Origin: Algicola sagamiensis DSM 14643
Lineage (GTDB): Bacteria > Pseudomonadota > Gammaproteobacteria > Enterobacterales > Alteromonadaceae
Assembly: GCF_000374485.1 (NCBI RefSeq)
Contig: NZ_KB894493.1
Location: forward strand, 248,001 to 312,000
DNA: 64,000 nucleotides
Direction of reading: 5' to 3'
Shown here in pieces: positions 54,186-63,307 of this stretch. Each line of letters starts with the position of its first letter. The stretch's first letter is position 1. Both the position numbers and the translations under genes were made by a program. The notes beneath the pieces were generated by a model. That model made no database searches, was not told where the DNA came from, and was given only the letters and a program-made list of their open reading frames with translations.

Positions 54186-55031
54186 TTATGATTCTTGATT
54201 CTTCTCGCGTGACGGCTGGTCAGTGTCGGGCGACTGTTTTTCTGACTCATGTTCATCGTCATGTTCATCAGTCACTTCACTATCACCAACCACATGCTCT
54301 AGCTTTAACTTTTTCACTGAGCGGAATGTCGTGATTGGGCCAGAGATCGCATAAGCAACAAAGATGATAAATAAGCTTTCCGCTGGTTTCGACACGATGA
54401 CGATCAACGTCAAAACAACAAGCAAGATTGTCAGGAAGCTTACTTTTTCACGCCAATTGACTTGTTTAAAGGAGTGATATTTAAAGTTGCTCACCATCAA
54501 GATACCAATCACGATCGACATCACACCAATGATGTAAGCGAAGTCATGCCCATTCAATCCATACTCAGCGCTGAGCCAGACTAAGCTCGCCGGAATTGCT
54601 GCTGCGGAAGGAATATTGAGACCTTGGAAAAAACGTTTATCTGCGGTTTCCGTCATGGTGTTAAAGCGCGCTAAACGTAATGCACCACATACAAGAAAGA
54701 CAAAAGCGGCAACCCAACCAAATTTACCCGTTTCACTTAAGGCCCAATTATAGGTCACCAAAGCTGGCGCGATCCCGAAAGATACAATATCTGCCATACT
54801 GTCATATTCTGCCCCAAAGGCACTTTGTGTATTGGTCAAACGTGCAACACGTCCATCTAGGCCATCAAAAATCATTGCTACGAAAATAGCAATCGCTGCT
54901 TTTTCATAGTGACCATTCATGGAGGCAACGATGGCATAAAAACCAGAAAGTAATCCAGCTGTCGTGAGCAAGTTTGGAAGAATATAGATCCCCTTTCTCT
55001 TTGCTCGTGCTGTCAGTTTGTGCTCCGTCAT
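54186..55031 (-). CDS. pssA: CDP-diacylglycerol-serine O-phosphatidyltransferase
   Basis: 281 residues of the membrane PssA type (CDP-alcohol phosphotransferase), making phosphatidylserine, the precursor of phosphatidylethanolamine. The metal-binding signature DG-x2-AR-x8-G-x3-D-x3-D can be followed from FDGLDGRVARL (55-65) to FGAEYDSMADIVSF (72-85). About eight hydrophobic segments make it an inner-membrane enzyme. The C-terminal tail (DEHDDEHESEKQSPD) is unusually acidic and presumably cytoplasmic. Confidence 0.93.
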   Translation of the reverse strand: MTEHKLTARAKRKGIYILPNLLTTAGLLSGFYAIVASMNGHYEKAAIAIFVAMIFDGLDGRVARLTNTQSAFGAEYDSMADIVSFGIAPALVTYNWALSETGKFGWVAAFVFLVCGALRLARFNTMTETADKRFFQGLNIPSAAAIPASLVWLSAEYGLNGHDFAYIIGVMSIVIGILMVSNFKYHSFKQVNWREKVSFLTILLVVLTLIVIVSKPAESLFIIFVAYAISGPITTFRSVKKLKLEHVVGDSEVTDEHDDEHESEKQSPDTDQPSREKNQES

Positions 55032-55141
55032 ACAACCCTTTCTTATCTATTCGATTCATTGTCTGCATGAAAGATAACATAATTTCCAATCCCCAGAAAT
55101 CACTTCCATCATTCATACAGACCCATTGACTTAATTTTAAA

Positions 55142-57715
55142 CTATTGCTTGATGCAAAACCCACTTTCATCCACATCAACGACAAAGGCCTGTCCTGGCA
55201 CGATATCTCCGGACAACATATATTGTGCCAACGCGTTTTCTATTTGTTGCTGGATCACTCTTCTTAATGGCCTTGCACCGAAGACTGGATCAAATCCTGC
55301 TTCTGCCAGTCTATCCAATGCAATATCTGTCAACGTCATATCAAACCCTTTCTCGGCAAGACGCGCAAATAAGCTTTGTAATTGGATATTCGCAATCTGA
55401 CGAATATTTTTCTGAGCAAGCGGATGAAAAATCACTGTATCATCGATTCGATTCACAAACTCTGGTCGAAAATGCTGTAGGACCGACTCCATCACGGTTC
55501 CTTTGATCTCATCAAAATGATTATTTTGAATCCCTTCGTGGATAAGTTCAGAGCCAATGTTTGAAGTCATAATGATCACGGTATTTCGAAAATCAACCGT
55601 TCTCCCCTGCCCGTCAGTCAACCGGCCGTCATCCAATACTTGCAGCAAAACATTGAAAACGTCTGGATGGGCTTTTTCCACTTCATCAAGCAAAATGACT
55701 GAGTAAGGTCGCCTTCTCACAGACTCTGTTAGATAGCCGCCCTCCTCGTAGCCAACATATCCAGGCGGTGCACCGATTAAACGAGCCACGGCATGTTTCT
55801 CCATATACTCGGACATATCAATCCGGACAAGTGCATCCTCCGTATCAAAAAGGAATGATGCCAACGCTTTCGTCAATTCTGTTTTACCAACGCCTGTAGG
55901 CCCTAAAAATAAGAATGAACCATTTGGCCGGTTTGGATCGGACAGCCCAGCCCGGGAGCGCCGGATTGCATTCGACACTGCCGCGACTGCTTCTTCCTGG
56001 CCCACAACGCGTTTATGCAATTCTTGTTCAAGACGAAGTAGCTTATCTTTTTCGCTTTCAAGCATTTTGCTCACGGGGATCCCAGTCCAGCGAGAGAGAA
56101 TGTCAGCGATTTCATTGTTCGTCACTCGGTGTTTTAACAGGCTCATGTCTTGCATCTCTGCTTGAGATGCTAAATCGAGTCGTTTTTCCAACTCTGGGAT
56201 TCGGCCATATTGTAATTCGCTCATCCGTTGCAAATCACCCGCTCGCCTTGCAATTTCAAGATCTAACCGGGCTTGCTCTAATTCACCCTTGATATGCTGA
56301 GTCCCGTGTAGCGCTGCTTTTTCTGCATTCCAGACTTCCTCCAGTTCATTGTACTTCAGATCAAGCTCTCGGATTTCATCTCGAATGAGTGAACGACGTT
56401 TTTGGCTTGATTCATCGGTTTCTTTATCCAGCGCGTTGTCTTCTAACTTTAACTGGATGATCCGACGCTCCAGCTTATCCATCACTTCCGGCTTGGAATC
56501 AATTTCCATCCGAATGCTGGATGCTGCTTCATCAATCAGATCAATCGCTTTATCGGGTAGCTGACGATCACTAATGTAACGATGAGATAAAGAAGCTGCG
56601 GCCACGATGGCTGGATCCGTAATTTCTACTGAATGATGCAGCTCATACCGCTCTTTTAGGCCACGAAGGATGGCAATTGTATCTTCAACAGACGGCTCAT
56701 CAACAAGTACTTTTTGAAAGCGTCGTTCCAAAGCTGCATCTTTTTCAATATATTGACGATACTCATTTAAAGTCGTCGCACCAACACAGTGAAGCTCACC
56801 ACGGGCTAAAGCAGGCTTGAGCATATTCCCTGCATCCATTGCACCTTCGGTTTTTCCGGCGCCAACCATCGTATGGATCTCGTCGATGAACAAAATCACT
56901 TGTCCTTCCTGCTTCGCTAGCTCTTTAAGGACTGACTTAAGGCGCTCTTCAAATTCACCGCGATATTTCGCACCTGCAACCAAGGCCCCCATATCCAGCG
57001 ATAAAACACGTTTGTCCTTCAAGCCTTCCGGCACCTCCCCATTAATGATCCGTTGCGCGAGACCTTCAGCAATTGCAGTCTTTCCAACACCCGGTTCACC
57101 AATGAGGACTGGATTATTCTTCGTACGGCGTTGCAGGACCTGAATTGTACGTCTGATCTCATCATCTCTACCGATCACAGGGTCAAGTTTTCCTTGCTCT
57201 GCTCTTGCAGTGAGGTCAATCGTAAATTTCTCTAATGCTTGTCGGACATCTTCTGCATTTTGATCTTTGACTTGCTCCCCACCACGTATTTTTTCGAGTG
57301 ATGCTTCCAATTTCTCTTTTCTACCACCCAATTCACGAAGGATCTCTCCAAGTCGGCTTTTATCTTCAATAGCACACAGGATGAAAATTTCGCTGGAAAT
57401 ATATTCATCTTTTCTTTTTTGTGCCGCTTTATCTGACAGGTTAAACAGCGTCACCATTTCTTTAGAAAGTTGAACATCTGCACCGATACCACTGACAGAT
57501 GGCACTTTGTCCAAAGCTTCTGAAACCTTAGATCTCAGCTCATGAATTGGAATTTGGGCTTCTTGGAGCAATTGACGAGTTGAACCGCCTTCCTGATTCA
57601 GCAAAGCCTGCATGAGGTGGATTGGCTCGATATATTGGTGGTCACGTCCTAATGCCAACGATTGTGCATCAGAAATCGCCATTTGAAATTTTGTCGTTAA
57701 TCGGTCAAGTCGCAT
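55142..57715 (-). CDS. clpB: ATP-dependent disaggregase ClpB
   Basis: 857 residues from ATG 57715, the exact length of E. coli ClpB and starting [18 protein letters not shown] lies 8 bases upstream. The frame opens 7 codons earlier but that extension is rejected. N-domain, first AAA+ with GEPGVGKTA and [12 protein letters not shown], the coiled-coil M-domain (about 410-520), and a second AAA+ with GPTGVGKTE and [15 protein letters not shown] are in order. It dissolves aggregated proteins with DnaK. Confidence 0.97.
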   Translation of the reverse strand: MRLDRLTTKFQMAISDAQSLALGRDHQYIEPIHLMQALLNQEGGSTRQLLQEAQIPIHELRSKVSEALDKVPSVSGIGADVQLSKEMVTLFNLSDKAAQKRKDEYISSEIFILCAIEDKSRLGEILRELGGRKEKLEASLEKIRGGEQVKDQNAEDVRQALEKFTIDLTARAEQGKLDPVIGRDDEIRRTIQVLQRRTKNNPVLIGEPGVGKTAIAEGLAQRIINGEVPEGLKDKRVLSLDMGALVAGAKYRGEFEERLKSVLKELAKQEGQVILFIDEIHTMVGAGKTEGAMDAGNMLKPALARGELHCVGATTLNEYRQYIEKDAALERRFQKVLVDEPSVEDTIAILRGLKERYELHHSVEITDPAIVAAASLSHRYISDRQLPDKAIDLIDEAASSIRMEIDSKPEVMDKLERRIIQLKLEDNALDKETDESSQKRRSLIRDEIRELDLKYNELEEVWNAEKAALHGTQHIKGELEQARLDLEIARRAGDLQRMSELQYGRIPELEKRLDLASQAEMQDMSLLKHRVTNNEIADILSRWTGIPVSKMLESEKDKLLRLEQELHKRVVGQEEAVAAVSNAIRRSRAGLSDPNRPNGSFLFLGPTGVGKTELTKALASFLFDTEDALVRIDMSEYMEKHAVARLIGAPPGYVGYEEGGYLTESVRRRPYSVILLDEVEKAHPDVFNVLLQVLDDGRLTDGQGRTVDFRNTVIIMTSNIGSELIHEGIQNNHFDEIKGTVMESVLQHFRPEFVNRIDDTVIFHPLAQKNIRQIANIQLQSLFARLAEKGFDMTLTDIALDRLAEAGFDPVFGARPLRRVIQQQIENALAQYMLSGDIVPGQAFVVDVDESGFCIKQ

Positions 57716-57745
57716 AATCAAACCTCGAATAGTCATCTAACTATT

Positions 57746-57774
57746 TCATGGGTACGCACTTTTTACTTTTCAAA
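57746..57774 (-). promoter_or_regulatory. Heat-shock (sigma-32-like) promoter of clpB
   Basis: Minus strand TTTGAAA (57774-57768), 14-base spacer, ACCCATGA (57753-57746), close to the sigma-32 consensus CTTGAAA / CCCCATNT. It lies 30 bases before the clpB start, between yfiH and clpB, and fits clpB being a heat-shock gene. Confidence 0.6.
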
Positions 57775-57797
57775 CAAAAATTTCAAACAAAATGTCG

Positions 57798-58553
57798 TTA
57801 AGTTTGTGCTGGATCAATCCAGATCATCGTTGCCATACGACCTGTCTGATGAACACGACGGTAAGAAAAGAAAAGTTCCGATTGCGTATATGTGCAATAC
57901 TCGCCGCCGTATACATCTTCTACCCCATGAGCATTCAAAACTTTGCGACATAAAGCATACAAATCGCAATAAAACTTATCTGCTTCTTGTTCATCAGGCA
58001 TAAATGCATGAGCAAAGTCTTCTATATGTGCAAAGGCTGCTTTGACTTCAGACCCCACCTGAAATGCCCTTTGGCTAATTGCTGGCCCCATCCAGGCCAT
58101 CAACTTTCCTTGTGAATTTGGTAATATTTCTTGAATCGTCTTTTCAACTATGCCATCTGCAAGTCCTCGCCATCCCGCATGAACCGCTGCAACAACTTGT
58201 CCACCTTCATCGGTTAACAAGACAGGTAAACAGTCGGCTGTCATCACAACACAAACCTGATTGGGGCTGTTTGTCCAGCTCGCATCCGCTTCCTGATTTT
58301 GTGATGCTGCCGCGTTATTTTCAACAAGCTGAGTGGAATGGATTTGATTCAGCCAAAGCGGCTTTGCTGGTAAATATTCGGATAAAATTTTGCGGTTTTC
58401 CTCCACATTAGTCGCGTTATCATTGACATGGTGTGCTAAATTTAAAGCATCAAACGGAGGCGCTGATTGCCCTCCAACGCGTGTTGTGGAACGAGCTTTG
58501 ACCCGCAAATGAGCGGGCCAATTCGGTACAATCCAGCGCAATTCATGCGTCAT
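57798..58553 (-). CDS. yfiH: Purine nucleoside phosphorylase/laccase-domain protein YfiH
   Basis: About 251 residues of the YfiH/LACC1 family (polyphenol oxidase-like fold; several members are purine nucleoside phosphorylase/adenosine deaminase, and E. coli YfiH edits peptidoglycan precursors). Conserved His/Cys metal residues are in WLNQIHSTQLVE, VMTADCLPVLL, VAAVHAGWRGLADG and YTYTQSELFFSYRR. ATG 58553, with GAAGAG upstream, follows the rluD stop by 4 bases; the longer frame to 58577 overlaps rluD and is not used. The rluD-yfiH-clpB order is a common gammaproteobacterial arrangement. Confidence 0.92.
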   Translation of the reverse strand: MTHELRWIVPNWPAHLRVKARSTTRVGGQSAPPFDALNLAHHVNDNATNVEENRKILSEYLPAKPLWLNQIHSTQLVENNAAASQNQEADASWTNSPNQVCVVMTADCLPVLLTDEGGQVVAAVHAGWRGLADGIVEKTIQEILPNSQGKLMAWMGPAISQRAFQVGSEVKAAFAHIEDFAHAFMPDEQEADKFYCDLYALCRKVLNAHGVEDVYGGEYCTYTQSELFFSYRRVHQTGRMATMIWIDPAQT

Positions 58554-58557
58554 ACTG

Positions 58558-59532
58558 TCACTCTTCGTCGAGTCCAAACAGTTTTGTTTCTTCTCGCATT
58601 GTTTGAATTAAAGTTTGCATATCCTCAGGGACAGGGGCTTCGAACTCCATCCAGTCGCCATGGATTGGGTGATGAAATTGGAGACGAACCGCGTGCAATG
58701 CTTGCCGTTTAAATGATTTGATTTGCTCAATCAACTCATCAGTCGCTTTTTTCGGTAAACGGCGCAATCCACCATAAAGCGGATCACCCACCAATGGATG
58801 TTTCAGGTGTGCCATATGGACGCGTATCTGGTGTGTACGGCCGGACTCCAACCTTAAGCGAAGGCGCGTGTAATGGCGAAAGCGCTCAGCAACACGGTAG
58901 TGAGTTTTTGCAGGTTTTCCTGTTTCGATCACCGCCATATGCGTCCGTTTTGTTGGATGACGACCGATTGGCTGATCGACTGAACCACCCGCCGCAATCG
59001 TGCCAATTGCAACAGCTTCATATTCTCTGGTTATCTCACGATCTTGGAGCATCGCCACGAGTTGCGTTTGTGCTGGCACAGTTTTAGCCACAACCATCAA
59101 GCCCGTTGTTTCTTTGTCCAGGCGATGAATGATCCCTGCCCTCGGCACCTCACTTAATGCAGGGTCATGATGCAACAAAGCATTAAGCAATGTTCCATCT
59201 GCAATGCCTGCGCCAGGGTGAACCACTAAACCAACGGGTTTATTAATGACAAGGATATCTTCATCCTCGTAAATAATATCCAATGGAATATCTTGGGCTT
59301 CCCATCGCTGTTCTGCCTCGATCTCTGCTTCAATGCGGACCGACTCACCACCCATCATTTTCGTTTTAGGTATATTAAGCAGGTTATCATTAACCCATAC
59401 CCGATCGTCTAAAATCCACTCTTTTAGACGACTTCTCGAATATTCAGGGAACATTTCTGCAATTGCTTGATCTAAGCGCTTGCCGGTTAATTCTTCAGGC
59501 ACAATGCCTGTCAGTTGAAATTGTTGGCTCAT
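58558..59532 (-). CDS. rluD: 23S rRNA pseudouridine(1911/1915/1917) synthase
   Basis: 324 residues. N-terminal S4 RNA-binding domain at about 18-75 (GKRLDQAIAEMFPEYSRSRL), then the RluA-type catalytic domain with IIHRLDKETTGLMVVAK, where D139 is the catalytic Asp, and RTHQIRVHMAHLKHPLVGD near the C-terminal third. It modifies helix 69 of 23S rRNA, which matters for 50S maturation. Length and motifs match E. coli RluD (326). Divergent from bamD, as usual. Confidence 0.96.
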   Translation of the reverse strand: MSQQFQLTGIVPEELTGKRLDQAIAEMFPEYSRSRLKEWILDDRVWVNDNLLNIPKTKMMGGESVRIEAEIEAEQRWEAQDIPLDIIYEDEDILVINKPVGLVVHPGAGIADGTLLNALLHHDPALSEVPRAGIIHRLDKETTGLMVVAKTVPAQTQLVAMLQDREITREYEAVAIGTIAAGGSVDQPIGRHPTKRTHMAVIETGKPAKTHYRVAERFRHYTRLRLRLESGRTHQIRVHMAHLKHPLVGDPLYGGLRRLPKKATDELIEQIKSFKRQALHAVRLQFHHPIHGDWMEFEAPVPEDMQTLIQTMREETKLFGLDEE

Positions 59533-59693
59533 AACTACAATTTAATCTTTATGCGAGCATATTATCTGGGTAAACTTCACTGCTAGATAGTCTACAGGAA
59601 AAATTCACAGAAGTGTTATAAGGAACACAGATTCCTTATTCGCTGGATTTGACTTGTGAATGCAAAGCAGGTCCTAACTAACACAGGAAAACT

Positions 59694-60443
59694 ATGAAAT
59701 TCATTAATCGCAGTACATTGATTATCGCTATCGTCTTAGGCACACTTGGCCTGACTGCATGTAGCTCAAACAATAATGAAGAAGATAAAGTTGCTCGTAA
59801 AGCGGCAGAAAACCTGTATCAGGACGCGAAAAAGGCAATGAATTCTGGCCTTTACTCGCGGGCAATCGAGATTTTAAGTGCAATTGATAGACGTTTTCCG
59901 TATGGTGCAGTCAGTAAACAAGTGCAAATGGATCTGATTTATTCCTACTACAAAACAGGCGAAACCGCGCAAGCGCTCGCATTTATTGATCGTTTTATTC
60001 GACTTAATCCAAATCATCCCAATGTAGATTATGTCATTTACATGCGTGGATTGACGAATATTCAAGCTACTGACGATTTTGTGCAAGACATATTTGATAT
60101 CGACCGCGCTGATCGTGATGTCAAAGTGACACGTCAGGCTTTTGATGACTTTAAGCGTCTTGTAACAGAGTATCCAAAAAGTAAATATGCCAAAGATGCC
60201 AAACAGCGTATGGTCTTTTTGAAAAATAAACTTGCCAGCTACGAGCTCAAAGTTGCAGATTACTATATCCGTCGAGGCGCATATCTAGCTGCAGCGAATC
60301 GCGGCAAATATATCGTCGAATATTACCCAAACAGTATCTATGCCAAAAAAGCGTTGGAAATCATGGTCCATAGTTATACGGAACTTGGCTTGAATACACT
60401 TGCACAAGATACGCAAGCTGTATTGATGAAAAACTATCAGTAA
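59694..60443 (+). CDS. bamD: Outer membrane protein assembly factor BamD
   Basis: 249 residues. Signal peptide with lipobox LTAC (cysteine 23), giving a lipoprotein anchored to the inner leaflet of the outer membrane. Five TPR-like repeats follow (AENLYQDAKKAMNSGLYSRA, VQMDLIYSYYKTGETAQAL, DYVIYMRGLTNIQ, DFKRLVTEYPKSKYAKDA, LAAANRGKYIVEYYP). BamD is the essential partner of BamA in beta-barrel insertion. The rluD/bamD divergent pair is conserved in gammaproteobacteria. Confidence 0.96.
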   Translation: MKFINRSTLIIAIVLGTLGLTACSSNNNEEDKVARKAAENLYQDAKKAMNSGLYSRAIEILSAIDRRFPYGAVSKQVQMDLIYSYYKTGETAQALAFIDRFIRLNPNHPNVDYVIYMRGLTNIQATDDFVQDIFDIDRADRDVKVTRQAFDDFKRLVTEYPKSKYAKDAKQRMVFLKNKLASYELKVADYYIRRGAYLAAANRGKYIVEYYPNSIYAKKALEIMVHSYTELGLNTLAQDTQAVLMKNYQ

Positions 60444-60461
60444 ATATTGCTGTCGTTTTTG

Positions 60462-60499
60462 TGTGGGTTCGATCGATGCACTGTTTGATCTAACCCACA
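60462..60499. terminator. Hairpin between bamD and the solute-binding protein gene
   Basis: TGTGGGTT (60462-60469) and AACCCACA (60492-60499), extended by GATC/GATC after one mismatch. It lies between convergent genes, 19 bases after the bamD stop. No T-run follows on the plus strand, and only a weak one on the minus strand, so it may be a bidirectional, inefficient terminator. Confidence 0.5.
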
Positions 60500-60528
60500 G
60501 AATACTCATCCGTAGGTATATTGTGTCA

Positions 60529-61305
60529 TCAATCCTTTGCTGAAAGTGGCTTATATTTACCGCTCAGCATATTTTGATAAATCACATCATATGTTCCATC
60601 TTTTTTCATTTCCTGCAATGCCACATTAAATTTGCTGATATAAAGTTCATTAATCGCAAACTTTCGAGAGAGCAAAACATGGAGCGGTCTTGCAACCACA
60701 CTCTTCGGGTGGGCGATAAATAAAGACTGCTCTTTCTTTGAATAGTCTTTACGGATCAACTCAAGGCCAACAGTATTATCAATCACGGCAATATCGATTC
60801 TACGGTGAAACAACATCTTTAGCGCATGAGTCTCGCTGGTTACAGTGACAAAATTATATTCTCCAGAGGCTTCTGCTTTAGCCATTTCATTTCCGTTGTT
60901 ATAGCCTCGCATAATTGCAACACGATAGGGCTTTAAGTCTTCAATGTCATTCCAGCGGATGGGCTTGTCTTTGTGATAAAAAATCGCGACTTTATCAATC
61001 ATCACAGGCTCAGAATAAAAGAAGTTTTGCTGACGTTGAGGTGTTTTCGCCCAAACAAGCGTGCCATCAAATGATTCATGCGCAACATGCAGCGCCCTCA
61101 CCCAAGGAAAGAATTCATAGCGCACATTCAACCCTACACGATGAAAAGCCTCTGTGACAATATGCGAAATGGCACCATACTTTGGTAGCCCTTTTCCAAG
61201 ATATGGTGGCCACTCCCCATTTGCCAAACGGATCTCCTTCCCATTGACAGGCATAGATTGAAAGTAAAGTGAAATAATGAAAATAATCAGGCACTTTATT
61301 CGCAA
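60529..61305 (-). CDS. Periplasmic solute-binding protein, family 3
   Basis: 258 residues: signal peptide (CLIIFIISLYFQS, cleavage near VNG-KE), then the family-3 amino-acid-binding fold: IRLANGEWPPYLGKGLP, FHRVGLNVRYEFFPW, YRVAIMRGYNNG, VIDNTVGLELIRKD, and the terminal IYQNMLSGKY. No ABC permease or kinase is adjacent, so it may be an orphan binding protein feeding a distant transporter or sensor. The aromatic-rich LANGEWPPY segment is common in marine orphan members. Confidence 0.85.
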   Translation of the reverse strand: MRIKCLIIFIISLYFQSMPVNGKEIRLANGEWPPYLGKGLPKYGAISHIVTEAFHRVGLNVRYEFFPWVRALHVAHESFDGTLVWAKTPQRQQNFFYSEPVMIDKVAIFYHKDKPIRWNDIEDLKPYRVAIMRGYNNGNEMAKAEASGEYNFVTVTSETHALKMLFHRRIDIAVIDNTVGLELIRKDYSKKEQSLFIAHPKSVVARPLHVLLSRKFAINELYISKFNVALQEMKKDGTYDVIYQNMLSGKYKPLSAKD

Positions 61306-61613
61306 TGGTCATTTTCCTGAGTCAAGCAAATATCTCGTCCTATTGTGGTTCTGATTATGCACTTTTTCCATATTGAAGCTTGATTAAGCGATTTATTCCT
61401 TCCTCAAAGGGCAAACAATGCCGCACAAAAAATATTAATCACAAAAATTAAATTAAACAGTCATTAATTTGTCAAAATAAAGAATGAAAAAGTAGCAATA
61501 CCCTAAATCACACGTGATATAAGGGTTCAACTAAAAGGAATGAAATTCGGGAGAAAGTATCAAGGACAAACAATACATTAGTTTTTCTTATGCAAAACCA
61601 TAATTTTTTTCGT
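61306..61613. other. AT-rich intergenic region before the small RNA candidate
   Basis: About 310 AT-rich bases upstream of the binding-protein gene and of the promoter at 61614. It must contain the minus-strand promoter of 60529-61305. I see no ORF or hairpin worth naming. Confidence 0.35.
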
Positions 61614-61642
61614 TTGTCGGTTCGTTAAATTCCTTCTAATAT
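61614..61642 (+). promoter_or_regulatory. Sigma-70-type promoter of an intergenic transcript
   Basis: TTGTCG (61614-61619), 17 bases, TAATAT (61637-61642); expected start near 61649. No protein gene lies downstream on this strand. Confidence 0.55.
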
Positions 61643-61648
61643 ACGCAC

Positions 61649-61797
61649 CGTACTCTGAGCTAGCGCAATGGTTAAGAGATTTCTTAACTCGGCACAGATT
61701 ACATGGAGTGTGGTCCTGTATCACCTCCTTGGATTAACTTCCTTCCTTCAACTTGTTATTGGTTTCTGCCCACTCAATTTGAGTGGGCTTTTTTTTT
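61649..61797 (+). ncRNA. Candidate small regulatory RNA, about 150 nt
   Basis: Bounded by a good promoter (61614-61642) and a strong terminator (61768-61797). Inside are a TTAAGA-GATT-TCTTAA hairpin (about 61673-61688) and a pyrimidine-rich stretch with ATCACCTCCTT (about 61721-61731), complementary to Shine-Dalgarno sequences. The plus-strand frame through the region lacks a ribosome binding site and runs into the antisense of the Wzi gene, so a protein is unlikely. I know of no homologous family by sight. Confidence 0.5.
61768..61797 (+). terminator. Rho-independent terminator of the small RNA candidate
   Basis: GCCCACTC (61768-61775), loop AATTT, GAGTGGGC (61781-61788), then nine T. On the minus strand the T-run is absent, so it does not serve the Wzi gene. 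Confidence 0.85.
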
Positions 61798-61847
61798 GCC
61801 CACGATCCTCATGTACGCTTCATCCTTCCTCACGTTATGAATCAAGG

Positions 61848-63290
61848 CTAGAAATGGTACTCATACTTCAAAAAATACAAAAAGCGACTGTCGATTGGGT
61901 TAATTTCTTCTGTTTGGTAACTGAGGTTCATATGAAGCAATCCATTAAAGACTGGGTATTCAAGACCAAGCTCTATTCCTTTGGAATCAACGGGCAATTT
62001 CGTGATACCGTGATGGTCGCGATCACCACTCCCCTGGTTTAGTTTTATCCAGCGAAGTTTTGCCCAGTAAGTCAGATCTGACTCGAGGCTTTGGTTCATT
62101 CCAAAAACAACGGACTGACTGTCACTGTCATATGTACTGCCTAATGCACGTCCATAGCGACGATATCCACTTTTAAATATATGGTGCTCATAGGCCACAT
62201 CATATTGTGAAGCGACGGTATCCGAGGCTTCAATAAAGAACTTGGTGACCGAACTATTGAGCCAATTTGGTGTGTAATTTAAGCCATATAAAAAGAACTT
62301 CTTTGAAGGTGCAAACCCAGACTCATCTTCACCTGCCAATTCAATATATGCAGAAATCGGAATTTCAAACCACGGATAACCATGAAATACGACATCCATC
62401 GAAGCAAGCTGATTACCTGGTTGCTCCCCCCCATCATTGTCTTGACCTAGCAGGACCTTCGTAAATGTACTCATGTTTTGAGAGCGATCATCACCACCCC
62501 ATTGTGCAATCCTGTTTAAACCGATCTCTAGTGAGGGAATGGGACGAAAACCAAACCGCATCCCCCATACAAGTGTATTTGGTACAAAGCCACTGTTCTC
62601 CGCTCTCCCCAAAAAAGTCGTCAACCTCCATGAACCCACCCACCGGAGAAAACTGCTCTCAAAGGGTAAATTTTCTCGCCTAGTGATGCTCACCACAGGC
62701 AATGGCCGAGCATTATTACTCAGAAGTAATGCACTATCATTCCCGGGTCCCCACCAGCGAGACATTTGGTCAACCGATAATATCCAGTTGCCTGAGTTCA
62801 TCGCCAAGAAGCTTCCATCAAATGTGCGCTTATGGTTTGGGAGTTCATCCCCGTTATTCCAAGTGACTGATAAACGACCAGAGAAGTTTTCCCAAGTGTA
62901 CTCGGTAAAAGCAGTCAGTGACTGTTTGACACTTTTTCTAGGGCCAAAGCCTTGAAAATGATAACCACGATCACCGGATTGGAGTAGAAATCCTTTTTGG
63001 AAATGATGTTGCTGCTCATAATGGAACCGAGATTTTAGCGTATGCATTGCAGCACGAACCACACCTGCTGGCTCTTTCAACTCTATTGAATCAAGTTGTT
63101 TTTTCACTTCCCCCCAATTAAGCGGATAAGTGTTCGTCGGCATATTGATGAGCCCACGACTGGATAGGACATCGATCGCATGTCTGAGCCTCATTTCATC
63201 AGTTTCGATAAATGGCGATGCAAAACAACTTCCTACCATCGGCCCAATAAGAACAATCGTTGTCTGTATCAACCTGAATTTCAAGAACAC
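61848..63290 (-). CDS. Capsule assembly protein, Wzi family
   Basis: 480 residues. Signal peptide to about residue 24 (TTIVLIGPMVGSCFA-SP). The family N-terminus LRHAIDVLSSRGLINMPTNTYPLNWGEV is followed by a Trp/Tyr-rich beta-barrel (WWGPGNDSALLLSNNARPLP is a conserved stretch) ending in the barrel signature FLKYEYHF. Wzi anchors capsular polysaccharide at the outer membrane in group 1 capsule systems. It lies 17 bases downstream of the Wza-like gene, so it belongs to that polysaccharide operon. Confidence 0.88.
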   Translation of the reverse strand: MFLKFRLIQTTIVLIGPMVGSCFASPFIETDEMRLRHAIDVLSSRGLINMPTNTYPLNWGEVKKQLDSIELKEPAGVVRAAMHTLKSRFHYEQQHHFQKGFLLQSGDRGYHFQGFGPRKSVKQSLTAFTEYTWENFSGRLSVTWNNGDELPNHKRTFDGSFLAMNSGNWILSVDQMSRWWGPGNDSALLLSNNARPLPVVSITRRENLPFESSFLRWVGSWRLTTFLGRAENSGFVPNTLVWGMRFGFRPIPSLEIGLNRIAQWGGDDRSQNMSTFTKVLLGQDNDGGEQPGNQLASMDVVFHGYPWFEIPISAYIELAGEDESGFAPSKKFFLYGLNYTPNWLNSSVTKFFIEASDTVASQYDVAYEHHIFKSGYRRYGRALGSTYDSDSQSVVFGMNQSLESDLTYWAKLRWIKLNQGSGDRDHHGITKLPVDSKGIELGLEYPVFNGLLHMNLSYQTEEINPIDSRFLYFLKYEYHF

Positions 63291-63307
63291 GCTCCGTCTC
63301 CCTCAGC

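Noticed and set aside
61721-61731. ATCACCTCCTT resembling the 3' end of 16S rRNA
   Set aside because: The match stops after 11 bases and flanking sequence shows no further rRNA similarity, so it is not an rRNA fragment.
61668-62042. Plus-strand 124-codon frame
   Set aside because: No ribosome binding site; it crosses a strong terminator hairpin and runs antisense into the Wzi-like gene.
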